A stretch of DNA of 64,000 bases from Deltaproteobacteria bacterium Ga0077550 (GCA_001464385.1 LNFB01000345.1:1-64000); one strand, 5' to 3'; counted from the stretch's first letter, positions 33,633-42,174 are shown. The notes: a model not told the origin generated them from the letters alone. Made by a program: numbers and translations.

Positions 33633-34250
33633 CTACGACGGCTTCTTGGGCCCCGAGCGCATCCGGATCAGCCAGTCTTCGAGGTTCGTCGTCGTCGACT
33701 CGCGCAGCTCGGGCGACTCGTTGAGGGTCTCGATGTGCGCGCGGAGCTTCTCGCTGCCGCGGCGGATGCGGCTCCGGACCGTGGCCTCGGGGACGCCGAG
33801 GGCGATCGCGAGCTCGGGACCGCTCAGGCCCTCGAGGAAGTAGAGCTCGAGCGTGACCTGGTACTCGAGCGGGAGCCGCTGCAGCGCTTGCAAGAGGATC
33901 TGCTGCTCGCGGTGCTTCGCGTAGGCCGTGCTGGGCCCGGGGCCGAGATCCGCGAGCGCGACCTCCTCGGGATCGAACGCCCCGTCGCGACGGCGGCGGA
34001 TGTGCTCGTACAGGACGAATCGCGCGGTCTGGAACAGGTACGCGCGGAAGCTGCCGTCGTCCCGCAGCCGATCGCGGCCGCGCACGCACGCGAGCATCGT
34101 GTCCTGCATGAGGTCCTCGATCCCGCGATCGACCTTGTTGCGGAAGAACCCCATCAACGCACGCACATGGCGATCGAACAGGCGGTTGCCTGCGAGCCGG
34201 TCGCCCGCACGCCAGCGCTCGAGCAACGAACGATCATCCTCGTCGTCCAC
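33633..34250 (-). CDS. ECF-type RNA polymerase sigma factor
   Basis: 205 residues from GTG. Region 2 is clear: LLERWRAGDRLAGNRLFDRHVRALMGFFRNKV, then the core-binding DLMQDTMLACVRGRDRL and the -10-reading SFRAYLFQTARFVLYEHIRRRR. Region 4 follows a 30-residue linker: ALQRLPLEYQVTLELYFLEGLSGPELAIALGVPEATVRSRIRRGSEKLR, a helix-turn-helix that reads the -35. A C-terminal extension of about 25 residues ends in LEDWLIRMR, a motif shared with the second ECF factor at 49449 (LDAWLSSMR). No anti-sigma gene is next to it; instead the divergent locus is a kinase remnant. The GTG is supported by a full promoter whose -10 lies 6 bases upstream. Confidence 0.93.
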   Translation of the reverse strand: MDDEDDRSLLERWRAGDRLAGNRLFDRHVRALMGFFRNKVDRGIEDLMQDTMLACVRGRDRLRDDGSFRAYLFQTARFVLYEHIRRRRDGAFDPEEVALADLGPGPSTAYAKHREQQILLQALQRLPLEYQVTLELYFLEGLSGPELAIALGVPEATVRSRIRRGSEKLRAHIETLNESPELRESTTTNLEDWLIRMRSGPKKPS

Positions 34251-34256
34251 GTCGCA

Positions 34257-34286
34257 AGGGTAGTGCGACGATCGACCGGGGGTCAA
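34257..34286 (-). promoter_or_regulatory. Sigma-70-like promoter of the ECF sigma gene
   Basis: On the minus strand TTGACC (34281-34286) and TACCCT (34257-34262) are 18 bases apart, and the -10 is 6 bases before the GTG at 34250. Transcription would start at or just before the start codon. Confidence 0.6.
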
Positions 34287-34303
34287 ACCCGCGGGCCGGG
34301 CGG

Positions 34304-34720
34304 TTGCCCCGAACCGGAGTTTCCCCGACGATTGCGGAGGTGGACCGCGGATCCGACGACGCGTCGCAGCGCGAGACCATCGCGGCCGAGCCCGCCGCGC
34401 TGCGCTCGGACGGCGCGGTCACCCCGGGCGGCGGCGACCCGGGACCCCCCGATCGCACCTTGGCGACGCCGCGATCGTGGGGCGACTTGCTCGCGCTGTT
34501 CGAGCCCGCCGGCTCGGGCCTCGCCGCCTCGCACGCCGCGGGGCTCGTGCACCGCGACGTCGAGCCCGGCAACATCGTCGTCGTGGATCAGTTCAACGAC
34601 TGCGTCGCGCTTTGGGAGGCGCTGGTCGGTGAACACCCCTTCGATCGGACCTCGACGCTGACGCTCGCGCAGTCGGTGACGACCGTCGATCCGCGCGGCG
34701 GGACGCGTGGACCACGAGCG
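34304..34720 (+). pseudogene. Ser/Thr protein kinase remnant with internal deletions
   Basis: An open frame shows fragments of a myxobacterial Pkn kinase in the right order but with pieces missing. SWGDLLALFEPAGSGLAASHAAGLVHRDVEPGN (34471 onward) is the helix before the catalytic loop plus the loop HRDxKPxN with Glu for Lys. It runs straight into VVVDQFNDCVALWEALVGEHPF and STLTLAQSVTT, which in intact kinases come about 50 residues later, after DFG and APE. The N-lobe with the Gly-loop and ATP lysine is also absent. The deletions are in frame. It cannot be an active kinase. It diverges from the ECF sigma gene, so it is probably the relic of an ECF/kinase pair. Confidence 0.75.
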
Positions 34721-34859
34721 CGCGGCGATGGGCGAGGCGGTGCGCGGGCGACCGCCGGTGCTGCGGGCCGTGGTCGCGCGCGGGTGATGGCCGTCCGGCC
34801 GGACGCTGCGATCGCCGGGCGCCGGGATCGAAATCCTGCGCGCGCGCACTCCGGCATCG

Positions 34860-35330
34860 ATGCACCGGATCCCGTGGCCCCTGTTCGTCGTGTTGTCGAT
34901 CGCCTGTGACTCCGCGGAGGGCGACGACGGCGCCCCCGCGGGCGACTCCAGCGACTCCGCCGATCCCTCGGACTGCGCCCCGGCGGACGATCCGGCCGAG
35001 CTCACGATCGTCGATGTCGCCCCGGCCCCGGGCGCGATGGTCCCCAACGTCGACATCGTGCATCGCTTCGTCATCGCCGACTCGCCGGGCCTCTTCACCT
35101 CGCTGCAGCTCGTCCTCGCGGCCGAGCACGGCGCCGGCACGCTCGATCCCCCCGCACCGATGTTCACCATCGTGCCCCGCGGCGACGACCTCGAGTACTC
35201 GCTCCCGCCCCTGCGCTGGACGAACGTCGGTCACGTGGAGGCGACGTTCGGCGGCGGCTTCGTCGACGAGGACGACTGCCACTGGGTCTTCCCGCCGGGG
35301 ATCTTCTCGTACGACCTGCAGGAACCGTGA
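34860..35330 (+). CDS. Small lipoprotein, Ig-like domain
   Basis: 156 residues. The signal MHRIPWPLFVVLSIAC carries a lipobox with Asp at +2, and a short Asp/Ser/Gly linker follows. The domain of about 110 residues contains ELTIVDVAPAPGAMVPNVDIVHRFVIAD and LEYSLPPLRWTNVGHVEATF, consistent with a small all-beta Ig-like (BIg or fibronectin-like) fold; similar sequence starting with PA-x-GA-x-V is common in bacterial Ig-like domains. No catalytic motif. It overlaps the end of the open frame of the kinase remnant, which argues that the remnant is not maintained as a gene. Envelope protein of unknown role. Confidence 0.8.
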   Translation: MHRIPWPLFVVLSIACDSAEGDDGAPAGDSSDSADPSDCAPADDPAELTIVDVAPAPGAMVPNVDIVHRFVIADSPGLFTSLQLVLAAEHGAGTLDPPAPMFTIVPRGDDLEYSLPPLRWTNVGHVEATFGGGFVDEDDCHWVFPPGIFSYDLQEP

Positions 35331-35401
35331 GCACGGGCGAGGGCGGAGGCGACCGTGCCGGTCTGATCCCAGCGTCCCGAGCCCAGCGGCGTCTCGCCCG
35401 G

Positions 35402-35423
35402 CCGGCGCGTTCGTTCGCGCCGG
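35402..35423 (+). other. Strong GC hairpin between lipoprotein and kinase genes
   Basis: CCGGCGCG and CGCGCCGG form a perfect 8-base stem with the loop TTCGTT, 72 bases after the stop at 35330 and 60 bases before the kinase start. There is no U tract. It may end the upstream transcript or lie in the kinase leader. Confidence 0.4.
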
Positions 35424-35483
35424 ACGCCCCCGCCGTGCCGGAGCCGGCCGCCCTGGACAGCCGCCCCGTGCATTCGTCACCGT

Positions 35484-38327
35484 GTGCGGGTGACGGGGGA
35501 GCCACAGCCGCAGCCGGGCATCGACACGGCTGCCGCGCAGGCGATCGTCCGCCGGCGCTTGTTCGACCCCACCGCGCCGCTGCACTGCGTCGGGCGCTAT
35601 CGCATCGTCGCTACGCTCGGCCGCGGCGGAATGGGCCGCGTATACTCGGCGTTCGATCCCGAACTCGACCGTGTCGTGGCGCTCAAGCTCCTCCACGACC
35701 ACGCCGACGATCCCCAGCGGCTGCGTCGCGAAGCACGGGCGCTCGCCCAGCTGAACCACCCGAACGTCGTCGCGGTGTTCGAGGTCGGCGTGCACGAAGG
35801 TCAGCTGTTCGTCGCGATGGAGCAGGTGCGTGGCGTGACGCTGCGCGCGTGGCTGTGCGCGAACCATAGACGCCCGCGCACCATCGTGCCGTTGCTCGTG
35901 CAGGCAGGACGCGCGTTGGCGGCCGCGCATGCGGTCGGGATCGTGCACCGCGACTTCAAGCCCGACAACGCGATGGTCGCTGACGATGGGCGGGTGCGCG
36001 TGCTCGACTTCGGGCTCGCCATCGGCAGCAGGAGCGACGATGGGGACCACAGCGAGACGACGTTCGCCAGCGAGGACGGCGATTCGTCGAGCCTGCGGAC
36101 CGCGGGCACGCCCGGCTACATCGCGCCCGAGGTGCGCGATGGGGCCATCGCGGACGCGCGCTCCGACCAGTACTCGTACTGCGTGAGCGCGTGGGAAGCC
36201 CTCTGTGGCGTCCGCCCAGCAGCGCTCGAGACCGACGACACCGATGCGAGCGAACACCAGCCCGGCGACCTGCCCGATGCCGCCCTGCGCCGCGTCCTCG
36301 AGCGGGGGCTCGAACGCGACCCAGCGCGGCGGTGGCCGACGATGGATGCACTTCTCGCCGCGCTGGTGGGAACGCAGACACGGGCGAGGAGACGGCTCGG
36401 GGGCGGGATCTTGGCGTCGATCGCCGCGATCACGGCGCTCGGCCTCGGCTGGACCGAGCTCGATGAGCGTCGCCGCGTGTCGACCTGCAGGGTCGCGGGT
36501 GACCCGATCGCGGTGCGGTGGCCGGGCACCGACGACAGCGTGCGGATCGCCGTGCGCGACGGTCTGCTCGCCACCGAGGCCGCTTACGCCAAAGCATCGG
36601 TCGACCGAGTCGAGCCGACGCTCGACGGATACGCCGCGGACCTCGCCGCCGCGCGCGTGGAGATCTGTCACCACTCCGACGTGGAGCGCGACTGGGATCC
36701 CGAGCTCATCGCTCGGGCCGACGCCTGTGTCGCGCACCGCGAGCTCGTGCTCTCGGGCCTCGTCCATCGCCTCCCGACCGCCGACACCACGACGTTGAGA
36801 CTCGCGGTCGCCGCCGCAGACGCGTTGCCCCGCGTGGCCGACTGCCTCGACGTCGAGGCGCTGCACCGGCTCCCACCGCGGCCGACGGGCGCGGACGAGG
36901 AGGTCACATCGATCCGCGAGCACCTCGGCAATGCCGACGCCGCCCGCCTCATGGCGAGCTACGACGAGATGATCGAGGCCCTCGAGCGCGCGGTCGCAGA
37001 GTCGGTTCGGCTCGACTGGACGCCCCTCGTCGTCGACGCTCGGCTGCGCCTGTCGGTGCACCTCGGGGAACTCGGGCACCACGACCGCGCCGAGTCGATG
37101 ATGACCGACGCCTACTACCTCGCCGCAGGGGCCGGACTGGACAACGAGGCCTCGCACGCCGCGGCGGGCCTTCTCGCGCTCGTCGGTGGCCGTATGCTCC
37201 GCTTCGACGACGGCCTGCGCTGGTCTCGGCTCGCACGACTCCATCGCGTTCGCGCTGGCGACATCGACCCGTATCTGCGCGAGCGGACGCTCGCCCATCT
37301 CGCGCTGCTCTACATGTCGATGGGTGACCTCCCGATCGCGCTCGCGCACGCCGAGCTCGCCGCGGAGCTGTCACGCGAGTACGTCGTCGAGGGCAGCCCC
37401 GAGGCGCTCGGCCGCGACAACCTCATCGCCGCGATCCGCATGCAGCTCGGGGAGATCTCGACCGCGATCGAGATCCTGCGGCGGCTCGCGGACGCGAGCG
37501 AGGTGATGCTGGGACCGGACCACCCCGATACCGCGTTCGCGCTGGACAACCTCGCGGCCGCGCTCACGCACGCAGGTCGCTACGACGAGGCGCGGGTGCT
37601 GGTCGAGCGCGCGTTGACGATCCGCGAGCGCTCGTTGCCCCCCGATCACCCGGAGCTCGTATCCTCACTCCTCTCCCTCGGGATCACCGAGTCCGCGCGC
37701 GGGGAACACGCGCGCGCGAGCGAGCTCGATCGGCGCGCCTACGATCTCGCGTCGCGCGTCCATGGACCCGATCACCCGATCACCATGCTCGCGCTGGGCA
37801 ACCTCGCGAGCGACGACATGGCGCTGGGCGACTTCGAGGCGGCACGGGCGGGGTACGCCCGTGCGTGCGACCTGCGCGAGGTGGCGCTCGGGCCGGACCA
37901 TCCGGATCTCGCGCGGTCGTTCTCGAACCTCGCGGCGACGGAGGTCGAGCTCGGGCTCCTGGACGAGGCGCGCGAGCACGTGACGCGGGCGATCGAGATC
38001 TACGAGACGAGGCTCGGGGCCCACCACGTCACCCTCGCGTCCTTCCTGACGCTGCGCGGCGAGATCGAGCTGCGGAGCCACCACGAATCGGCGGCGCGAC
38101 CGTATCTCGAGCGGGCCCTCGCGCTGCAGGCCACCGAACCCCTGCCGAGCGACGAGCGAGCGGCGACGCGCTGGGGCCTCGCGCGCGCCCTGTGGCCAGA
38201 GCCTCGGGAACGCGCCCGCGCCCGCTCGCTCGCCCGTGATGCCGCAGCGCTCTACCGCGAACACCCCGAGAAAACACCTCGCGACCTCGCTGCGGTCGAC
38301 GCGTGGCTGATCGCGAACGACCGGTGA
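35484..38327 (+). CDS. Membrane Ser/Thr kinase with TPR sensor domain
   Basis: 947 residues from GTG. The kinase is complete: GRGGMG loop (46-51), VALKLL with Lys68, Glu83 in the C-helix, HRDFKPDN (155-162), DFG (175-177) and APE (214-216). One membrane helix follows at about 305-322 (GGILASIAAITALGLGW). The outside part has a charged helical domain with a few Cys (330-430), then about ten helical repeats. From residue 670 these are kinesin-light-chain-type TPRs recognisable by LGPDHPDTAFALDNLAAALTH and repeats at 42-residue spacing. The architecture is an inner-membrane kinase with an extracytoplasmic TPR domain, common in Nannocystaceae. It likely senses an envelope protein and phosphorylates cytoplasmic targets. 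Confidence 0.93.
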   Translation: MRVTGEPQPQPGIDTAAAQAIVRRRLFDPTAPLHCVGRYRIVATLGRGGMGRVYSAFDPELDRVVALKLLHDHADDPQRLRREARALAQLNHPNVVAVFEVGVHEGQLFVAMEQVRGVTLRAWLCANHRRPRTIVPLLVQAGRALAAAHAVGIVHRDFKPDNAMVADDGRVRVLDFGLAIGSRSDDGDHSETTFASEDGDSSSLRTAGTPGYIAPEVRDGAIADARSDQYSYCVSAWEALCGVRPAALETDDTDASEHQPGDLPDAALRRVLERGLERDPARRWPTMDALLAALVGTQTRARRRLGGGILASIAAITALGLGWTELDERRRVSTCRVAGDPIAVRWPGTDDSVRIAVRDGLLATEAAYAKASVDRVEPTLDGYAADLAAARVEICHHSDVERDWDPELIARADACVAHRELVLSGLVHRLPTADTTTLRLAVAAADALPRVADCLDVEALHRLPPRPTGADEEVTSIREHLGNADAARLMASYDEMIEALERAVAESVRLDWTPLVVDARLRLSVHLGELGHHDRAESMMTDAYYLAAGAGLDNEASHAAAGLLALVGGRMLRFDDGLRWSRLARLHRVRAGDIDPYLRERTLAHLALLYMSMGDLPIALAHAELAAELSREYVVEGSPEALGRDNLIAAIRMQLGEISTAIEILRRLADASEVMLGPDHPDTAFALDNLAAALTHAGRYDEARVLVERALTIRERSLPPDHPELVSSLLSLGITESARGEHARASELDRRAYDLASRVHGPDHPITMLALGNLASDDMALGDFEAARAGYARACDLREVALGPDHPDLARSFSNLAATEVELGLLDEAREHVTRAIEIYETRLGAHHVTLASFLTLRGEIELRSHHESAARPYLERALALQATEPLPSDERAATRWGLARALWPEPRERARARSLARDAAALYREHPEKTPRDLAAVDAWLIANDR

Positions 38328-38397
38328 CCACGGGCCTGCACGGTCGATCCGGCGCGGCGTTCGGTCGAGCGCGAGCGGTTCTCCGGAACGGCCGTTC

Positions 38398-39300
38398 TCA
38401 CCCCTCCGCAACCGCCGCGCACGTCGTCCGCACGCACCGCCGCAACCACCGGTGCCCCGGGTCCGCGTCCATCCGCGGGTGCCACAGCAACGCCACCGTC
38501 ACCTGCGGCCCGTCGAACGGCAGCGCGAACGCGTGCATCCCCTCGCGCAGCCCCGCGGTGTGGCGATCGGGGACCGTCGCGACGAGCTCCGAGCCGCGCG
38601 CCAACGCGATCGCCGTCGAGAACCCGCCCACGGTCACCACGATCGTGCGACGCAACCCCGAGGGCGCGAGCGCGTCGTCGATCGGGCCCCGGTCGGCGCC
38701 GCGCCGCGACACGCCGACATGGCGCGCACCTGCGTAGCGCACCGCCGTCATCCGCCCCTTCGCCAGCGGATGCCCCGCGCGCACGACCCCGACGAAGCGA
38801 TCGCGGAACAGCGCCTGCGACCGGACCTCGGGGCCCATCGATCGACCGACGACGCCGGTCTCGAGATCGACCGCGCCGTCGCGTAGCCCACCGCTGTCCT
38901 TGTCGAGCTTCTGCGCGAATCGTAGGCGCACGCCGGGCGCCTCGGCCTGCACGCGCGCGAGCAGGGCCGGGCCGAACGTCTCGACGAAGCCCTCGCTCGT
39001 GCGCAGCGTGAACGTCCGCTCGAGCGTCGCGAGATCGATCGCCGCCACCGGCCGCAGCACCGCCTCGGCGTCCTGCACGAGCGCACCGACGCGATCACGC
39101 AGCTCGAGCGCGCGCGGGGTCGGGACGAGGCCGCGCCCCGCCCGGGCCAGCAGCGGATCGCCGGTCGCCTCGCGCAGGCGCGCGAGCGTCCTGCTCATCG
39201 CCGATGGACTGAGCCGCAGGCGACGCGCCGCGGCGACGACACTCCCCGCGTCGAGCAGCACCTCGAGCGCGACGAGCAAGTTGAGATCGGGCCTCGACAC
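38398..39300 (-). CDS. LysR-family transcriptional regulator
   Basis: 300 residues from GTG. The N-terminal helix-turn-helix is typical: DLNLLVALEVLLDAGSVVAAARRLRLSPSAMSRTLARLREATGDPLL (residues 5-50). The effector domain of two alpha/beta lobes follows (FTLRTSEGFVETFGPALLARVQAEAPGVRLRF; VGVVRAGHPLA; ALARGSELVATVPDR). LysR proteins bind DNA as tetramers and usually control a divergent gene. Here the divergent gene is the transporter/porin fusion, with 135 bases between starts and a perfect palindrome in the middle. TAGGGT lies 6 bases before the GTG, confirming the start. Its inducer cannot be predicted; an antibiotic or small aromatic exported by the transporter is a guess. Confidence 0.93.
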   Translation of the reverse strand: MSRPDLNLLVALEVLLDAGSVVAAARRLRLSPSAMSRTLARLREATGDPLLARAGRGLVPTPRALELRDRVGALVQDAEAVLRPVAAIDLATLERTFTLRTSEGFVETFGPALLARVQAEAPGVRLRFAQKLDKDSGGLRDGAVDLETGVVGRSMGPEVRSQALFRDRFVGVVRAGHPLAKGRMTAVRYAGARHVGVSRRGADRGPIDDALAPSGLRRTIVVTVGGFSTAIALARGSELVATVPDRHTAGLREGMHAFALPFDGPQVTVALLWHPRMDADPGHRWLRRCVRTTCAAVAEG

Positions 39301-39306
39301 CGCACG

Positions 39307-39312
39307 ACCCTA
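39307..39312 (-). promoter_or_regulatory. Candidate -10 box of the LysR gene
   Basis: TAGGGT on the minus strand, 6 bases before the GTG at 39300. The palindrome at 39335-39353 begins 22 bases upstream of it, over the -35 region. Confidence 0.45.
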
Positions 39313-39334
39313 CCGCATCGAGTCATGGCGTTTC

Positions 39335-39353
39335 ATGCACGAATGGAGTGCAT
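39335..39353. promoter_or_regulatory. Candidate LysR operator palindrome
   Basis: ATGCAC (39335-39340) and GTGCAT (39348-39353) are perfect inverted repeats around GAATGGA, in the 135-base gap between the lysR gene and the MFS/porin gene. LysR-type sites are AT-rich interrupted palindromes with a T-Nx-A core; here T-N15-A fits loosely. Its place over the lysR -35 suggests autoregulation. Confidence 0.5.
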
Positions 39354-39435
39354 CCTGTGCGTCTACCGCCCGCTCTGACCTCGGGCCACGCTCCGGAGGT
39401 ACCCCGCCCTCGGGGCCCCAACCCGGAGCTCGCCC

Positions 39436-41940
39436 ATGAATTCCCGCCCCACGCCCGCCGCAGCCGTCCCCGAGCAGATCGCGCACTCCACGCGATCCAG
39501 CCGTGGGGCCCTGGTCGCCCTCGCCCTGTCGACGCTCCTGTCCGCGCTCGGCACCAGCATCGCCAACGTCGCGCTGCCCACCCTCGCGCGGGCGTTCGAC
39601 GCGGACTTCGGTCAGGTCCAGTGGATCGTCCTCGCCTACCTCCTGGCGATCACGGCGTCGATCGTCGGCGTCGGTCGCCTCGGCGATCGCGTGGGTCGGC
39701 GGCGGCTCTTGGAGGTCGGTCTCCTGGTGTTCACCGTCGCGTCCGCGGTCGCGGGCCTCGCCCCGAGCCTGGGCGTGATGATCGTCGCGCGCGTGGCCCA
39801 GGGCCTCGGCGCCGCGGTGATGATGGCGCTCTCGCTCGCGCTGGTCGCCGAGAGCGTGCCGGTGGCGAGGACTGGCGGCGCGATGGGCCTGCTCGGCTCG
39901 ACGTCCGCTGCCGGCACCGCGCTCGGCCCCTCGCTCGGCGGGCTCCTGATCGATGGGCTCGGCTGGCCCGCGATCTTCCTCGTCGAGGTGCCCCTCGGCC
40001 TCGTCGCGTTGGCGCTCGCGCGCCGGAGTCTGCCGGCGGATCGTCCGGCACAGACGGGCGTCGCGTTCGACACGGCGGGCACGCTGCTGCTCGCCGCGAC
40101 GCTCGCCGCCTATGCGCTCGCGGTGACCCTCGGCCGCGGACACCTCGGCGCCGTCGAGATCGCGCTGCTCGCCGCCGCGGCCCTCGGTGGCGCGGTGTTC
40201 GTGCGCGTCGAGACGCGGTCGCCCGCGCCGCTCGTGCGTCTGTCCCTGCTGCGCGACCGCGGCCTCGGGGTGGGGCTCGCCACCAGCCTGCTCGTGTCGA
40301 CCGTGGTGATGGCGACGATGATCGTGGGTCCGTTCTACCTCTCCGGGGCCCTCGGCCAGGGACCCGGCACGGTCGGGCTGGTCATGTCGATGGGTCCGCT
40401 GGTGGCGGCGCTCGTCGGCGTGCCCGCGGGTCGCGTCGTCGATCGCCTCGGCACCGCGCGGACGGTGCACGCGGGGCTCGCCGCGATCGCGCTGGGCTCG
40501 GCCCTGCTCGCGCTGCTGCCGATGGGTCTCGGGATCCCCGGCTGGATCCTGCCCATCGCCGTCGTCACTGCCGGCTATGCGCTGTTCCAGGCGGCGAACA
40601 ACACCGCAGTGCTGCGCGGCGTCGACAGCGAGCAGCGCGGCGTGGTCTCGGGGATGCTGCAGCTGTCGCGCAACCTCGGGCTCGTCACGGGCGCGTCGGT
40701 GATGGTGGCCGTCTTCGCGTTCGCCTCGGGCAGCGCCGATCCGACCGCGGCGACGCCCGCTGGCGTGGCGCTGGGGATGCACGTGGCGTTCGCCGTCGCG
40801 GCCGCGATCACCCTGGTCGCGCTCGGCCTGGTCGCGCTCCGGGGCCGGTCGATGGCGCTCGGGATCGCAGGGCTCGCCATCGCACTGCTCACGCCGGGCC
40901 TCGCGACCGCGGCGCAGCCCGTCGGCGCCGAGGCCTCGCCATCACCCACCGTCGCGACCGAAGACCGAGGCGTCATGCTGCGCAGCGCCGACGGGAGGAA
41001 CAGCCTGCGCCTGCTCGGCCTGCTGCAGCTCCAGCTCGCGCATCACTGGGTCGACGCGGCTCCGGACACCGACGCGTTCTCGATCCGGCGTGCGCGCCTC
41101 GGCCTCGTCGGCAGCGTGCTGCGCGAGGAGCTGCGCTACACGCTGGTCGCCGACTTCGCCGACGTCGCTCCGCGGCTGGTGTTCGCCAACGTCGACGTCA
41201 CGATCGTGCCCCGTCGACTCACGGTGCGTGCGGGTCAGTTCAAGCGCCCGTTCTCGCGATCGTTCCTCACCCCGGGCAGCGAGCTGTCGCTCGTCGATCG
41301 CCCGATGACCGTCGGACCGGGCGCCTTCGGCGACAACGCCGATCTCGGCGTGATGCTGCACGACGGCGGCGCGGGTCGCTTCGAGTACGCGGCGGGCGTC
41401 TTCAACGGCACCGGTCCCAACGTCGTGCCCGATCGCATCCACCCGTTGCTCGCGCTGCGCGTCGGGTACAACACCCGCGGCACGAAGCCCTACACCGAGG
41501 GCGACCTCGACGGCGGCAAGGCCCGCTTCGGCGTCGCCGCGGCCGCGCTCCTCGATCTCGACGCCCACGGCGCGCACACCGGGTCGACCAGCGCCGTCGT
41601 CGACATGACGTTCATGGCCCGCGGGTTCTCGCTGTCGTCGGCGGTGTACGCCCGCGCGACCCAGGACGGCGCGCGGTGGTCGAACCAACGCCTCGGCGCC
41701 GTCGGGCACCACACGCAGCTCGGCTATGTGATCGCGAAGCGCGTCGAGCCCGTCGTCCGCTACACCGTCGTGCAGGGTGCCGACACCGCCGCGACCCATG
41801 ACATCGCCGGTGGCCTCAACGTCTACCTCCGCGGTCACGCGATCAAGTGGCAGACCTCGGTGTCCGCGCGGCTCGGCGCGCGCGACGGACGGCCGACCAC
41901 CGACCTGCACCTGTCGTCGCAGCTCGGGGTCGCGTTCTGA
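39436..41940 (+). CDS. Fusion of 14-TM MFS exporter (EmrB/QacA type) and OprO/P-like porin
   Basis: 834 residues in one uninterrupted frame. Residues 25-472 are a full DHA2-type drug exporter: ANVALPTL at the end of TM1, GRLGDRVGRRR (motif A, 80-90), ARVAQGLGAAVMMALSLALV (motif C area), and fourteen hydrophobic helices in all. TM14 ends at LVALRGRS. From Met473 follows ALGIAGLAIALLTPGLATAAQP, a textbook signal peptide, and then (about 500-834) a phosphate-selective-porin-like barrel: FSIRRARLGLVGSVL, LTVRAGQFKRPFSRSF, VDRPMTVG, ending in Phe (LGVAF) as BAM substrates do. GGAG lies 8 bases before the ATG. Either a polyprotein cut by signal peptidase or a fused pair with internal initiation at 40852. 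Controlled by the divergent LysR, presumably. Confidence 0.9.
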   Translation: MNSRPTPAAAVPEQIAHSTRSSRGALVALALSTLLSALGTSIANVALPTLARAFDADFGQVQWIVLAYLLAITASIVGVGRLGDRVGRRRLLEVGLLVFTVASAVAGLAPSLGVMIVARVAQGLGAAVMMALSLALVAESVPVARTGGAMGLLGSTSAAGTALGPSLGGLLIDGLGWPAIFLVEVPLGLVALALARRSLPADRPAQTGVAFDTAGTLLLAATLAAYALAVTLGRGHLGAVEIALLAAAALGGAVFVRVETRSPAPLVRLSLLRDRGLGVGLATSLLVSTVVMATMIVGPFYLSGALGQGPGTVGLVMSMGPLVAALVGVPAGRVVDRLGTARTVHAGLAAIALGSALLALLPMGLGIPGWILPIAVVTAGYALFQAANNTAVLRGVDSEQRGVVSGMLQLSRNLGLVTGASVMVAVFAFASGSADPTAATPAGVALGMHVAFAVAAAITLVALGLVALRGRSMALGIAGLAIALLTPGLATAAQPVGAEASPSPTVATEDRGVMLRSADGRNSLRLLGLLQLQLAHHWVDAAPDTDAFSIRRARLGLVGSVLREELRYTLVADFADVAPRLVFANVDVTIVPRRLTVRAGQFKRPFSRSFLTPGSELSLVDRPMTVGPGAFGDNADLGVMLHDGGAGRFEYAAGVFNGTGPNVVPDRIHPLLALRVGYNTRGTKPYTEGDLDGGKARFGVAAAALLDLDAHGAHTGSTSAVVDMTFMARGFSLSSAVYARATQDGARWSNQRLGAVGHHTQLGYVIAKRVEPVVRYTVVQGADTAATHDIAGGLNVYLRGHAIKWQTSVSARLGARDGRPTTDLHLSSQLGVAF
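40852..40930 (+). other. Internal signal peptide and possible second start in the MFS/porin frame
   Basis: An in-frame ATG at 40852 (Met473 of the fusion) opens a perfect signal peptide with cleavage expected after ATAA. GGGGCCGG is just upstream and could act as a weak ribosome-binding site. No stop codon separates it from the exporter. Confidence 0.6.
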
Positions 41941-41952
41941 TCGCCGGTCCCC

Positions 41953-42117
41953 GCGACGATCCACCACAGCGCCACCCACGGGATCAACCGCGGTTGGCAG
42001 GGGCCCGACATCGATTTCGCCGCGACGAACGCCTTCGAAGCGATCGAGATCTGCGCGCAGACCTTGCCGACGCCCGCCAGCGGCGAGTGTCCCGCCGAAG
42101 TGCTCTGCGCAGGATGA
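41953..42117 (+). pseudogene. Possible C-terminal fragment of a lost gene
   Basis: Directly after the porin stop, in the same frame, 58 codons run to a TGA at 42115. They read like natural protein (VPATIHHSATHGINRGWQ, then FAATNAFEAIEICAQTLP and GECPAEVLCAG) but have no start codon before the last few residues. Two possibilities: the 3' end of a gene truncated by deletion, or chance coding potential in GC-rich DNA. A search with this peptide would decide. Confidence 0.4.
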
Positions 42118-42174
42118 GCTCGGCGAGCGCGCCGCCCTTGTCAGCGACCGCGGACGTGCCCCACCATCGCGATC

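Noticed and set aside
34593-37349. A 918-codon minus-strand frame opposite the kinase-TPR gene
   Set aside because: Kinase motifs are complete on the plus strand; the antisense frame has shadow composition.
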